Below, piece after piece: positions 1 to 6,310 of a DNA stretch of 7,371 nt (the first letter of the stretch is position 1; each line of letters begins with the position of its first letter). The stretch comes from Frankiaceae bacterium. Lineage in GTDB: Bacteria > Actinomycetota > Actinomycetes > JAVEEB01. The notes under the pieces were generated by a model. That model saw only the letters and a list, made by a program, of their open reading frames with translations. It was not told the DNA's origin and did not search any database. A program made the translations under genes and the position numbers. Where the stretch lies: contig JAVEEB010000193.1 in assembly GCA_030840665.1 (NCBI GenBank), positions 1-7,371 on the forward strand, written 5' to 3'.

Positions 1-126
1 GCCGCCCGGATAGGTGTCTGTCGCAGCGGACGCCAGACCGGGGGTCGCCAGGGTGACCCCGAGCACGATTCCGCAAGCCATGGCGAATCGGCGAAGGGCA
101 CCGAACGTACGATGAGTCGCGGGCAT
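1..126 (-). CDS. Secreted protein, N-terminal fragment (signal peptide only)
   Basis: Only the first 42 codons are present; the gene runs off the left edge. The reverse strand reads a typical Sec signal peptide: a basic n-region with Arg12-Arg13, a hydrophobic core at about residues 19-31, and an Ala-Ser-Ala cleavage signal at residues 32-34. The predicted mature protein starts around Ala35 (ATDTYPGG). The twin arginine is not followed by the Tat consensus. Cys18 lies before the hydrophobic core, so it is not a lipobox cysteine. The ATG start is supported by an AGAGGT Shine-Dalgarno sequence (complement of 134-139) seven bases upstream. The gene follows the DUF4012 gene on the same strand after 99 bp, so it may belong to the same envelope-related locus. 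The mature domain is outside the window, so no function can be given. Confidence 0.8.
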   Translation of the reverse strand, partial: MPATHRTFGALRRFAMACGIVLGVTLATPGLASAATDTYPGG

Positions 127-225
127 GCGCAGTACCTCTAAACCTTGCTGGGATGACATCGACATCGGTGAAATCGGCCGCGTGCCGGTTTTCTTGAGGC
201 GATCTATCCGGGCCGAACGGGTGAA
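127..225 (-). other. Intergenic gap between DUF4012 gene and secreted-protein gene
   Basis: This 99-bp same-strand gap is the widest spacing among the leftward genes downstream of the phosphatase. It holds the AGAGGT ribosome binding site of the secreted-protein gene near its left end. On the reverse strand the hexamer GATGTC occurs twice in tandem (GATGTCGATGTC). I see no hairpin followed by a T-run that would be a convincing intrinsic terminator, and no clear -35/-10 pair. The gap is long enough to hold a promoter, but none can be named from the sequence. Confidence 0.5.
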
Positions 226-2043
226 TCAGCAGCGGTCGGCGCTCACTCGGCTGATGAGAGACGTCGGCGTCACCCGAATGGTCGAAGAGACTTTCGCCCC
301 GACGACGTCGACGGTGATCGTGCGCGTTCCTCCAGGTGGCAGGTCCACCGTCACTACGCCGACCTGGCTGCCGTTATCGACACCCGTGCCGACCGGGGTC
401 GCCGTGCCGTCCATGGTCGCGGACCCGATTCCCTTCGAGGGCGGCGCGACGATGAGGATGTTCGTACGGAAAGTTCCCAGCGCGGCCCCGGGGACGCCGC
501 CGCCCAGCACATACGCAGGGAGTCCTCGCACCGGCGCTGTGGATGACACGGTCACGGTGAGCCGCGCGCCGGTCGGGATACAGGACGCCGTCACGGAGGC
601 GTGAAGGTAGTAGTCGAGCTTCGCGCCAGTTCCGTCGTTGAAATACACGCCCAGCTGCGGGCCGTCGTTGCCCGCGATCCCGCCGGCGAGTGACGTCGCG
701 GCGAGCTGCGCCTGCTCCGCAGGGCGCGCGCTCCACAGCAGGGTTCGACCCTCCGACGTGGCCTGGCGGATGCTCGAGATCAGTGCCGATCCGCGCGCCG
801 AGCCACCAGCACTGATGGTCGTGAAGACGCCGCGGGCGGCGGCCGCGAAGACCGCGTCCTGGTCCTTGGGGTTGGGGACTTCGCGGTAGAGGTCGCTGAG
901 CAGCAACTGCACCGCGTTCCCGGCCGTCAACGTACGGCCGCCGGGCAGAGCCAGGCCGGGAGAGCCTTTCAGCACGTACGACAGGGCCACGGGGTCGGTC
1001 GCGAGCACGCCGTCTACCGATTCGCCGTACGCCTGCCGGAACATCTCGCGCCCAAGCCGGGCGGCCGTCGGAAAGTCCGGGGTCAGGTTGACATCCTGGA
1101 AGAATTCGCCAATTCGCTTGCCGTACAGGGCTTCTAGCTGCGGGTCTACGGTCACGTGGCCGAGGCGCGTGTTGATGTCGCCCGCGGACCCCTGCCGGGT
1201 GATCGTGAGTCGACCGTTGTCCGCGTGCACCGCCGCCCAGGCACCCCAGATGCCGCCCGTGGACCGGACTTCCGCAAGGTTCTGGAACACGAGCAGGTAT
1301 GTGCGAGGCCCGTCCGCGCCGAGCATCGCTGGCAGCAACGTGACCGCCCGCACGGCGGCATCGGTGGCCGGTTCGGCATCGACCAGCTTGGCGTTCAACG
1401 TGCGGACGGCATCGCGGACGACCGCCGTCAACCCCGGCCTGTCGAGGGCGGCCACCTGGGTCACCGCGGACCGCAGCGCGTCGGCTGCGGCGAGCACTGC
1501 CGGGGCAGCCCGGCGGATCGGCTCGAGCGCCACCTGGCCCGCGATCGGGGTGAGCTTGTCGGGATCCAGCGCCGCGGCGGCGTCGACGAGGCCCGGCAGG
1601 CCGTGGCGGGCCAGATCGTCAGCCGCTGCAGCCAGCCCGCGCACCGCGGACACGTCATCGCCGACGAACGGCAGGACACCCGCGGCCGACCAGATGACGT
1701 CAGACGTGTTGGCGCGTGCTGACCCCGTTCGGTGCTCCAGCTCCAGCAGTGTCGCCCGGCCGCCAACGACGTCCCGGTCGTGGAGCTGCCGTTCGAGCGT
1801 CGCCACGAGCGTGCCCGCGGTCTGCAGATCGTTCCGCGCATGCTGGCCCCGCCACGCAACCCACCCGGAAGCAAGCGCTAGCACTGCGAGGATGCCGGCG
1901 GCGCCAAGGAGGACGCGACGCCGGAGGAGCGGTCGACCCCGTGCATGCCGGCCGCGCGATCGCGTGACTCGCCGCCCGCTGGGCCCGACTGGCTTCCGCC
2001 GGCCCTCGTCCGCTGGTGAGTGCAGCAGCTTCGCCTCCGTCAT
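226..2043 (-). CDS. DUF4012 family single-pass membrane protein
   Basis: A 605-residue protein of unknown biochemical function. Residues 14-43 are a strongly Arg-rich cytoplasmic tail, and residues 44-64 are one hydrophobic membrane segment, giving an N-in, C-out topology. An Ala-rich, mostly helical stretch (about 70-230) follows. The DUF4012 core lies at about 236-390, recognised by the LVFQNLAEVRSTGG block at 251-264, a DNGRLTI-like strand at 275-281, and the segment with DVNLTPDFP at 317-325. The C-terminal part (about 460-600) looks like beta-structure. The only cysteines are Cys488 and Cys605, the last residue. The start is the ATG of an ATGA overlap with the stop of the upstream tyrosine phosphatase gene; only a weak GGA-type ribosome site precedes it, so translational coupling is likely. 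From general knowledge, DUF4012 proteins often lie near actinobacterial polysaccharide genes, so an envelope or exopolysaccharide role is inferred, not shown. Confidence 0.88.
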   Translation of the reverse strand: MTEAKLLHSPADEGRRKPVGPSGRRVTRSRGRHARGRPLLRRRVLLGAAGILAVLALASGWVAWRGQHARNDLQTAGTLVATLERQLHDRDVVGGRATLLELEHRTGSARANTSDVIWSAAGVLPFVGDDVSAVRGLAAAADDLARHGLPGLVDAAAALDPDKLTPIAGQVALEPIRRAAPAVLAAADALRSAVTQVAALDRPGLTAVVRDAVRTLNAKLVDAEPATDAAVRAVTLLPAMLGADGPRTYLLVFQNLAEVRSTGGIWGAWAAVHADNGRLTITRQGSAGDINTRLGHVTVDPQLEALYGKRIGEFFQDVNLTPDFPTAARLGREMFRQAYGESVDGVLATDPVALSYVLKGSPGLALPGGRTLTAGNAVQLLLSDLYREVPNPKDQDAVFAAAARGVFTTISAGGSARGSALISSIRQATSEGRTLLWSARPAEQAQLAATSLAGGIAGNDGPQLGVYFNDGTGAKLDYYLHASVTASCIPTGARLTVTVSSTAPVRGLPAYVLGGGVPGAALGTFRTNILIVAPPSKGIGSATMDGTATPVGTGVDNGSQVGVVTVDLPPGGTRTITVDVVGAKVSSTIRVTPTSLISRVSADRC

Positions 2044-2621
2044 CGGGGTCCGAGCACGCGCAAGAGCAACTGCACGGCTGGCAGGATCTCGGCCGTCGTC
2101 GTGCGGTATCGGTCCAGGTTGCCGCCGTACGGATCGGTCACGTCATCCTCGCCGAGCCCGACGGGCGGCAACAGCCCTCGCCGCCGGATGGCGAGCTGAG
2201 TCACGGCGTGCACTCGTTGAGCAGCGGTCACCCCAGGGACCGACTCGGCGGGCACGTCCGCCAGGAGACGCGCGATCTCGCGCAGGGTGAAGGTGACGCG
2301 TGCCGCTGCGGGGTGATGCTCGACAACCGGTCCGCGGTGCGCGCGCGTCAGAGCGAGGACGAGGGTGGCCGACCGAGTCATTTCCAGGTCGAGCTGCCGC
2401 GCGGCAAACCCTGCAGCCGTGCCGCCGCAGGAATCCAACTGGGCAACGGTTTCCGCGGTCATTGGTTGCCCGACGAGCGCTCGCGTGCCAGCGCTGTGAA
2501 CCAGAACGTCAGCCCCGGACGGCGCCCACAACGCATCGAGTCCATTGCGCAGCAATCTTTCTGCCAGCGGTGACCGGCAGACGTTTCCTGTGCACACGAA
2601 CAAGATTTCTGCTGTAGCCAT
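2040..2621 (-). CDS. Low-molecular-weight protein tyrosine phosphatase (Wzb/Ptp-like)
   Basis: A cytosolic phosphatase expected to remove phosphate from phosphotyrosine, typically on bacterial tyrosine kinases or polysaccharide enzymes. The P-loop VCTGNVCRSPLAE lies at residues 9-21, with nucleophile Cys10, Arg16 and Ser17. Cys15 sits where mammalian LMW-PTPs carry their second, redox-active cysteine. A HSAGT strand (42-46) follows, and the general-acid motif Asp-Pro-Tyr is at 163-165. At 193 residues it is longer than the roughly 150-160 of classic members. The extra length lies between the core and the Asp-Pro motif (about 100-160, including FTLREIARLL), a form I associate with actinobacterial versions. 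The ATG start has an AGAGGG ribosome site five bases upstream that overlaps the stop of the preceding gene. The gene then overlaps the DUF4012 gene by ATGA, so the three are probably co-expressed. No partner kinase is visible here. Confidence 0.93.
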   Translation of the reverse strand: MATAEILFVCTGNVCRSPLAERLLRNGLDALWAPSGADVLVHSAGTRALVGQPMTAETVAQLDSCGGTAAGFAARQLDLEMTRSATLVLALTRAHRGPVVEHHPAAARVTFTLREIARLLADVPAESVPGVTAAQRVHAVTQLAIRRRGLLPPVGLGEDDVTDPYGGNLDRYRTTTAEILPAVQLLLRVLGPR

Positions 2622-2626
2622 GGACG

Positions 2627-2632
2627 CCCTCT
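2627..2632 (-). promoter_or_regulatory. Ribosome binding site overlapping the upstream stop codon
   Basis: The reverse strand reads TAGAGGG followed by five bases and the ATG of the phosphatase gene. The TAG is the stop of the propeller gene, so the Shine-Dalgarno sequence is built into that stop. Ribosomes terminating on the propeller gene would lie on the phosphatase start, which supports operonic, coupled translation and fixes the phosphatase start. Confidence 0.75.
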
Positions 2633-4481
2633 AGCGGGTGACGGCGAAGGCGTCGAGGTGCAGCTGCGGGTGCCGGGGGCTGGCCACGTTCACCAGTTTG
2701 AGGACGTGCGCGTGGACGGCGGTCGCCGCGTACGTATACAGAACGCGGCGGTGGCCAGTGGCTCCCTGTGAGGCGTACGTGCCCCGATAGTGGCCGTCCA
2801 GGTAGACGCGGAACGACCCGCATTGCGGGCACTTGTCGCCGAGCACCTGCAGCCGCGAGCCGGTGAACGTCAACGAGACCGACGCCCCCGCGATGCGCGT
2901 CGTCGTGACGCCACCGAGCCAGTACGGCGTGCCGTGCACCCGCGACCACCGCCTGTCGAAGGTCGCCGCGGTCTCGTCCCGCGGGACGAGCACGCGGGTG
3001 CTCGCCGCGGGCGTCGCGTGGCCATAGGGGTCGAGGACGACCACCCGCAGTGTGTACACGGCGCCCGGGGTCGTGCGTGTCCCGAAGACCGCGGATTTCG
3101 TTGTGGTGCTGGGAATCCAGGTGTGCCACACGGTGGGCTTGAGCCCGACGCCGTACGACAGGCGGAACCGTGTCCCGGCCGGCGCCCCAGCGCCCCAAGT
3201 GACGGGAATGCGCGGGCTGACGTACGACGTCCAGGCCGCGGCGGGCGCCGAGATCGTGGTCGGCGTCAGCGCTTGCATCGTGACACTCGCGGCGGGCGAG
3301 ACCTGCATCGCCGAGTCGACGGCGAAGACCGAGTAGCTGTAGACCTCACCCGGCGGCACGGTGTCGGTCACGCCGGTCCGGCCCACGTTCGCCACGGGAA
3401 CGCCGTCCGCTGCGGTTGCCGGTGGTGTCGTACCAACAGCACGTCGTACGACAAAGCTGGTGACGTCACCGTCGATCGGCGGCACCCAGCTCAGTGACGG
3501 CTGGCTGCCGTTGAGGAGCACGGTAACGGCGGTCGGCGCGGTCGGGGCGGGGTTGACGGCGCGCGGAGTCGCGAGCGCTGACTCGTCGTCCGGGGTGACC
3601 GTCACCTGCGTCGGAGTCACGGCGCCGAGGGAGAACCGGAAGATGTCGGCGGTCTGCAAGCCGGCGGGCACCATGGTGAACAGGACTGTCGTCGCGTCCT
3701 GCCACACCGGATAGGTGGCCGTCATGTCGATAACCGTGCCGTCGACAGTGCCGTCGAGCTTCGCGATCGTCAGGTCGATGCCGGGGTGCGTGAAAACCAC
3801 GTGCTGCCCGTCGGGGGAGATGCGGGCGAAGTCGGTGCCGGACGTGCCAGGAACGGCCGTGACGGTGAGAGTCGAGCCGCTGAGCCGCCCGAGAACGGCA
3901 GCGCCGTCGCCGTCCCAGCGGCTCGCCGAGATGCGCGTGGGGTCCGTCGGGTCGAAGGACGCGTCGAACAGGTTGACCGATCCGGCCAGCACGGTCGACG
4001 CGCCGCCGCTCGCGGGCACCGTCTCCAGGTGTGTGGCCGCCACGTCGCTGGCGTCGAATTCCGAGACCATGAACAAGACCGTGCGCCCGTCGGGGGAGAA
4101 GGACGGGTGGTACGGGACGTGGAAGCTGTTGCCGACGAGGTGCGCCGCGTAGAGCAGGCGGGGCGCTGTGAGCTCCCGGTTGTCCAGGTAGAGGCCGATG
4201 GCGTTGCCCAAGTACTTGGTGTAGGCGATCGCCTCACCGACGGGCGCTGCCTCGACCTCGTCGTAATGGCTGCCCGCGGATTCCGCGAGGATGACCCGGC
4301 CGCTGCCGTCCGCGAAAGCCTTCGCGAGCCCGTCCGCGTGGTCGCCGTTCGTGTCGACGGTGTAGATGATCGTCGCGTCGGTGGCGGCCGCGAAGCCGAC
4401 GGACGCCGGGACCGACAGCGGCGTCACTGCGGCGACGATCCCTATGACGGCGCTGAGCGCCAACAGGCGGCGAACACTCAT
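2631..4481 (-). CDS. Secreted beta-propeller / fibronectin III protein with C-terminal beta-sandwich
   Basis: A 616-residue exported protein of unknown function. Residues 1 to about 32 are a Sec signal peptide (basic VRR, hydrophobic core, Ala-rich cleavage region). Residues about 35-300 look like a TolB/PD40-type beta-propeller; two blades show the signature SPDGRTVLF (129-137) and SPDGQHVVF (222-230). Residues about 311-406 are a fibronectin III domain (Pro-rich opening, LSWVPP at 330-335, YSYSVFAVD at 381-389). A second FN3-like domain follows at about 407-500 (PVTWGAG, YTLRVVVLD). Residues about 501-616 form a jelly-roll-like domain of the kind seen at the end of many actinobacterial secreted proteins (FDRRWSR at 508-514, LTFTGSRLQVLG at 537-548, VYLDG at 559-563, LHLDAFAV at 607-614). 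Its only cysteines are the CPQC pair at 551 and 554. No catalytic motif is seen, so binding or scaffolding at the surface is the most cautious reading. The ATG has a GGAGG ribosome site eight bases upstream. Confidence 0.85.
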   Translation of the reverse strand: MSVRRLLALSAVIGIVAAVTPLSVPASVGFAAATDATIIYTVDTNGDHADGLAKAFADGSGRVILAESAGSHYDEVEAAPVGEAIAYTKYLGNAIGLYLDNRELTAPRLLYAAHLVGNSFHVPYHPSFSPDGRTVLFMVSEFDASDVAATHLETVPASGGASTVLAGSVNLFDASFDPTDPTRISASRWDGDGAAVLGRLSGSTLTVTAVPGTSGTDFARISPDGQHVVFTHPGIDLTIAKLDGTVDGTVIDMTATYPVWQDATTVLFTMVPAGLQTADIFRFSLGAVTPTQVTVTPDDESALATPRAVNPAPTAPTAVTVLLNGSQPSLSWVPPIDGDVTSFVVRRAVGTTPPATAADGVPVANVGRTGVTDTVPPGEVYSYSVFAVDSAMQVSPAASVTMQALTPTTISAPAAAWTSYVSPRIPVTWGAGAPAGTRFRLSYGVGLKPTVWHTWIPSTTTKSAVFGTRTTPGAVYTLRVVVLDPYGHATPAASTRVLVPRDETAATFDRRWSRVHGTPYWLGGVTTTRIAGASVSLTFTGSRLQVLGDKCPQCGSFRVYLDGHYRGTYASQGATGHRRVLYTYAATAVHAHVLKLVNVASPRHPQLHLDAFAVTR

Positions 4482-4558
4482 CGTTCCGGCCTCCGGGTCC
4501 TGATGCGGATGACCCCAGCATCGGCCAGTGGATCTTCAGGCTGAACCGCGTCGGTGAC
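4482..4558 (-). other. 77-bp gap before the secreted propeller gene
   Basis: This gap separates the phosphatase/DUF3151 genes from the secreted-protein cassette. Its left end carries the GGAGG ribosome site of the propeller gene (complement of 4490-4494). It also holds the near-palindrome TTCAG-G-CTGAA (4535-4545) and a short inverted repeat GATGC...GCATC (4502-4506 with 4518-4522; five-base arms, eleven-base loop). No T-run follows on the transcribed strand, so I do not call a terminator. No convincing -35/-10 pair is visible. It is a reasonable place for a promoter of the propeller cassette or a processing site, but neither is shown. Confidence 0.45.
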
Positions 4559-5359
4559 TCAGCCTGCGGCCGGGTTGAGCGGCGCGAGTAGGTCGTGGAG
4601 CGCGTCGAAGAGCCCGATCGGGGCGGCGATGGTCAGTTCGCTGCTGGCGGGCGCCCCGTTCAGACCCTCGATCCGTCCGCCCGCCTCGCGCGCGATCAGT
4701 TCGCCGGCGGCCATGTCCCACGGGTTGAGGCCGCGCTCGAAGTAGGCGTCGACCCGGCCCGCGGCGATGGCGCACAGGTCGAGAGCCGCGGATCCGAAAC
4801 GGCGGATGTCGCGGACGAGCGGCAGGACCTGGGCGATGAGCGCGCCCTGGTGGCCGCGGCGCGCGCTGTCGTAGCCGAAGCCCGTCGCCAGCAACGTCTG
4901 CGCGAGGGTCGTCTCGGTGGAGCAGGCGATCGGCTTGCCATTGCACCGGGCGCCGCCGCCGAGAGTGGCCGTGAACGTCTCGCGCAGGACCGGGTTGTAG
5001 ACGACGCCGGCGACCACCCGGCCGTCGAGCTCCGCCGCGATCGAGACGGCCCAGACGGGGATCCGGTAGAGGTAGTTCACGGTGCCGTCGATCGGGTCGA
5101 CGACCCAGCGCACCCCGGACGTGCCGACGACGGCCGCCCCCTCCTCGCCGAGGATGGCGTCGTCGGGCCGCGCTTCGAGAATGGCCCGTGTGATCAGCGT
5201 TTCCGTCGCCGTGTCCATGACCGTCACGACGTCGACGGAGCTCGTTTTCGTCTGGACGTCGAGGGCCGTTTCGCGACCGTCGCGGGCGAAATCGCCAGCC
5301 GCGTGCGCAACGTCGACGGCGAGGGCGAGTAGCTCGTCGTACAAGGGCTCAGAACTCAC
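4559..5359 (-). CDS. Inositol monophosphatase family protein (SuhB/ImpA/HisN-like)
   Basis: A cytosolic Mg-dependent phosphatase of the inositol monophosphatase superfamily, 266 residues, normal for the family. The metal-binding residues are all present: Glu72 in GEEG (71-74), Asp88 and Asp91 in DPIDGT (88-93), and Asp215 in the WDMAAGE block (214-220). The FGSAALDLCAIAAGRVDAYFE segment (188-208) matches the substrate-side loop of human IMPA1. Likely substrates are inositol phosphate (precursor for phosphatidylinositol, mannosides or mycothiol in actinobacteria), histidinol phosphate (HisN) or a related sugar phosphate; motifs alone do not separate these. The proposed start is GTG at 5359, which overlaps the DUF3151 gene by 11 bp. 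No Shine-Dalgarno sequence lies at good spacing, so coupling to DUF3151 is likely. A TTG at codon 6 (5344) is the alternative start. The open frame runs further upstream, but that part is antisense-like sequence within DUF3151. Confidence 0.9.
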   Translation of the reverse strand: MSSEPLYDELLALAVDVAHAAGDFARDGRETALDVQTKTSSVDVVTVMDTATETLITRAILEARPDDAILGEEGAAVVGTSGVRWVVDPIDGTVNYLYRIPVWAVSIAAELDGRVVAGVVYNPVLRETFTATLGGGARCNGKPIACSTETTLAQTLLATGFGYDSARRGHQGALIAQVLPLVRDIRRFGSAALDLCAIAAGRVDAYFERGLNPWDMAAGELIAREAGGRIEGLNGAPASSELTIAAPIGLFDALHDLLAPLNPAAG

Positions 5360-5768
5360 CCAGCACCGCGGTGACCTCGGGGTCCGTGTCGGCCAGGAAC
5401 TGGCGGATGCGGTCGGCCTCGGTGGTCTCGTTGATCGCGGCGGAGGCACGGCCGAGGGCGTGCAGGCAGCGCAGGAAGCCGCGGTTCGGGGCGTGCGACC
5501 ACGGGATCGGGCCGTGGCCCTTCCAACCGTTCCCGCGCAGGGCGTCGAGGCCGCGGTGGTAGCCGGTGCGCGCGTACGCGTAGGCCTCGATCGTGTTGCC
5601 CTGCTCCAGGGCGCGCTCCGCGAGGGCCGCCCAGGCTGCCGAGTACGTCGGGTAGTGCGCGGCGGCCACGGCCGGGTCGGCAGCGACGGACAGTGCCGTC
5701 TCCGCGTCGCGCAGCGAAGGCAGGAGGGTGGGCGGCGGTCCGCCGAGCAGGTTGCTGTTGATGTCCAT
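5349..5768 (-). CDS. DUF3151 family conserved actinobacterial protein
   Basis: A 139-residue soluble protein of unknown function that I recognise as DUF3151, a family of about 140 residues restricted, to my knowledge, to actinobacteria. Visible traits are an N-terminal LLGGPPPTLLP segment (7-17) and a helical Ala-rich middle with YARTGYHRGLDALRGNGWKG (65-84). The PWSHAPNRGFLRCLHALGRA block (89-108) is followed by a C-terminal acidic helix ending in Glu-Phe. There is no signal peptide or membrane segment. In Mycobacterium tuberculosis a gene of this family (Rv0360c, from memory) also lies a few genes from purA, so the neighbourhood fits. The start ATG has GGGGAG nine bases upstream (complement of 5778-5783). 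A GC-rich hairpin ends directly at that ribosome site. The stop lies inside the phosphatase gene, giving an 11-bp overlap. Confidence 0.88.
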   Translation of the reverse strand: MDINSNLLGGPPPTLLPSLRDAETALSVAADPAVAAAHYPTYSAAWAALAERALEQGNTIEAYAYARTGYHRGLDALRGNGWKGHGPIPWSHAPNRGFLRCLHALGRASAAINETTEADRIRQFLADTDPEVTAVLGEF

Positions 5769-5783
5769 GCCGTCATTCTCCCC

Positions 5784-5811
5784 GTCCGGCCACAGGTCCC
5801 TCAGGCCGGAC
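5784..5811 (-). promoter_or_regulatory. GC-rich hairpin abutting the DUF3151 ribosome binding site
   Basis: A perfect eight-base inverted repeat, GTCCGGCC (5784-5791) and GGCCGGAC (5804-5811), surrounds a 12-base loop. On the leftward transcript the hairpin spans the stop codon of the membrane-protein gene and ends immediately before the GGGGAG ribosome site of DUF3151. It has no T-run, so it is not a standard intrinsic terminator. It could damp read-through translation, act as a processing or stability element, or be chance in GC-rich DNA. Confidence 0.45.
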
Positions 5812-6265
5812 CCGCGAGCCCTTGCTGATGCCTGCGGTAGCGGACCCAGCCGAGCCAGCGGATGCCGGCCATGACCAGGGTCATCACCACGGCTCCGAGG
5901 ACAGGAAGGAGGACCAGCAACGGACCGTGCGGCGCCGACGCCGGTGGGTTGGGCCCGCGCCCCCACACCGCAGCCCCGACGGTCAGCAGGAAAAGGCCTA
6001 GGAAGAAGACAAAGGTCGCCGCGTAGGTCAGGGCCAGCCCTCGTCGCGTGAAAGCGCGCGGCTGCTCCGGTTGCGTCCACTCAGCACGGACCTCCTTTAC
6101 GACCCGAGGCAGCAAAGCGACGACCAACAGAGCCTCAAAACCGTACGCGATCGAGCGCATCGTCCCGTGCACCAGCGGCGCTAGGCCTTGGAGGACGAAC
6201 ACACCGAAGGACGCTGCCGCTCGGCTCCGCACTCTCAGTTCCTTGCCCTTCGGTCCCCTCCACAT
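5801..6265 (-). CDS. Small integral membrane protein, function unknown
   Basis: A 154-residue hydrophobic protein whose family I do not recognise. It has a short basic N-terminus (MWRGPKGKELRVRSR) and three likely membrane helices at about 37-53, 75-100 and 115-136. A charged loop (about 54-74) carries Lys, Arg and Glu, a Gly/Pro-rich turn lies at 102-114, and the C-terminus is basic (RYRRHQQG). No catalytic or transport motif is visible. The chosen start is the ATG at 6265. There is no Shine-Dalgarno sequence, but TACGAT ends exactly six bases before it, as expected for a leaderless transcript. An in-frame extension upstream would run across the intergenic promoter region into the purA start and reads as low-complexity sequence, so I reject it. 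The gene lies 32 bp before DUF3151 and is the first gene of the leftward series. The C-terminal coding sequence forms one arm of a hairpin with the intergenic DNA. Confidence 0.72.
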   Translation of the reverse strand: MWRGPKGKELRVRSRAAASFGVFVLQGLAPLVHGTMRSIAYGFEALLVVALLPRVVKEVRAEWTQPEQPRAFTRRGLALTYAATFVFFLGLFLLTVGAAVWGRGPNPPASAPHGPLLVLLPVLGAVVMTLVMAGIRWLGWVRYRRHQQGLAGPA

Positions 6266-6271
6266 GGCGGC

Positions 6272-6277
6272 ATCGTA
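6272..6277 (-). promoter_or_regulatory. Predicted -10 box for a leaderless transcript of the membrane-protein gene
   Basis: The reverse strand reads TACGAT, a match to the actinobacterial TANNNT -10 consensus, then GCCGCC, then ATG. This spacing puts the transcription start on the A of the ATG, the usual leaderless arrangement, and explains why no ribosome site precedes the gene. No recognisable -35 hexamer lies about 17 bases upstream. Confidence 0.5.
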
Positions 6278-6310
6278 GGCCGTGGGCTGCGCGCCCGCCC
6301 GGTTTGCGGC

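Noticed and set aside
52..78. Lipobox at Cys18 of the left-edge secreted protein
   Set aside because: The cysteine precedes the hydrophobic core, and the -3 residue is Ala instead of a Leu-like residue; an Ala-Ser-Ala Sec cleavage site fits better.
1088..2290. Long forward-strand open frame of 400 codons
   Set aside because: It is antisense to the DUF4012 and phosphatase genes, is rich in Arg, Ala, Ser and Pro with no recognisable domain, and is typical of a shadow frame in GC-rich DNA.
2790..3497. Forward open frame of 235 codons opposite the propeller gene
   Set aside because: Its composition is Arg/Gly/Asp-rich with no motif, while the reverse strand encodes clear FN3 and beta-sandwich domains.
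4502..4522. Inverted repeat after the inositol phosphatase gene as a terminator
   Set aside because: The arms are only five bases with an eleven-base loop, and no T-run follows on the transcribed strand.
3786..4544. Forward open frame of 252 codons opposite the propeller N-terminus
   Set aside because: It is a low-complexity Arg/Val/Glu/Gly shadow. The reverse strand has a signal peptide, propeller motifs and a good ribosome site.
5360..5776. N-terminal extension of the phosphatase frame to 405 residues
   Set aside because: The extension is Arg/Ser/Pro/Thr-rich shadow sequence lying entirely over the DUF3151 gene, and family length and motif positions fit a start at 5359.
5769..6080. Upstream extension of the DUF3151 frame
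   Set aside because: It overlaps the membrane-protein gene out of frame. The ATG at 5768 has a ribosome site and gives the normal family length.
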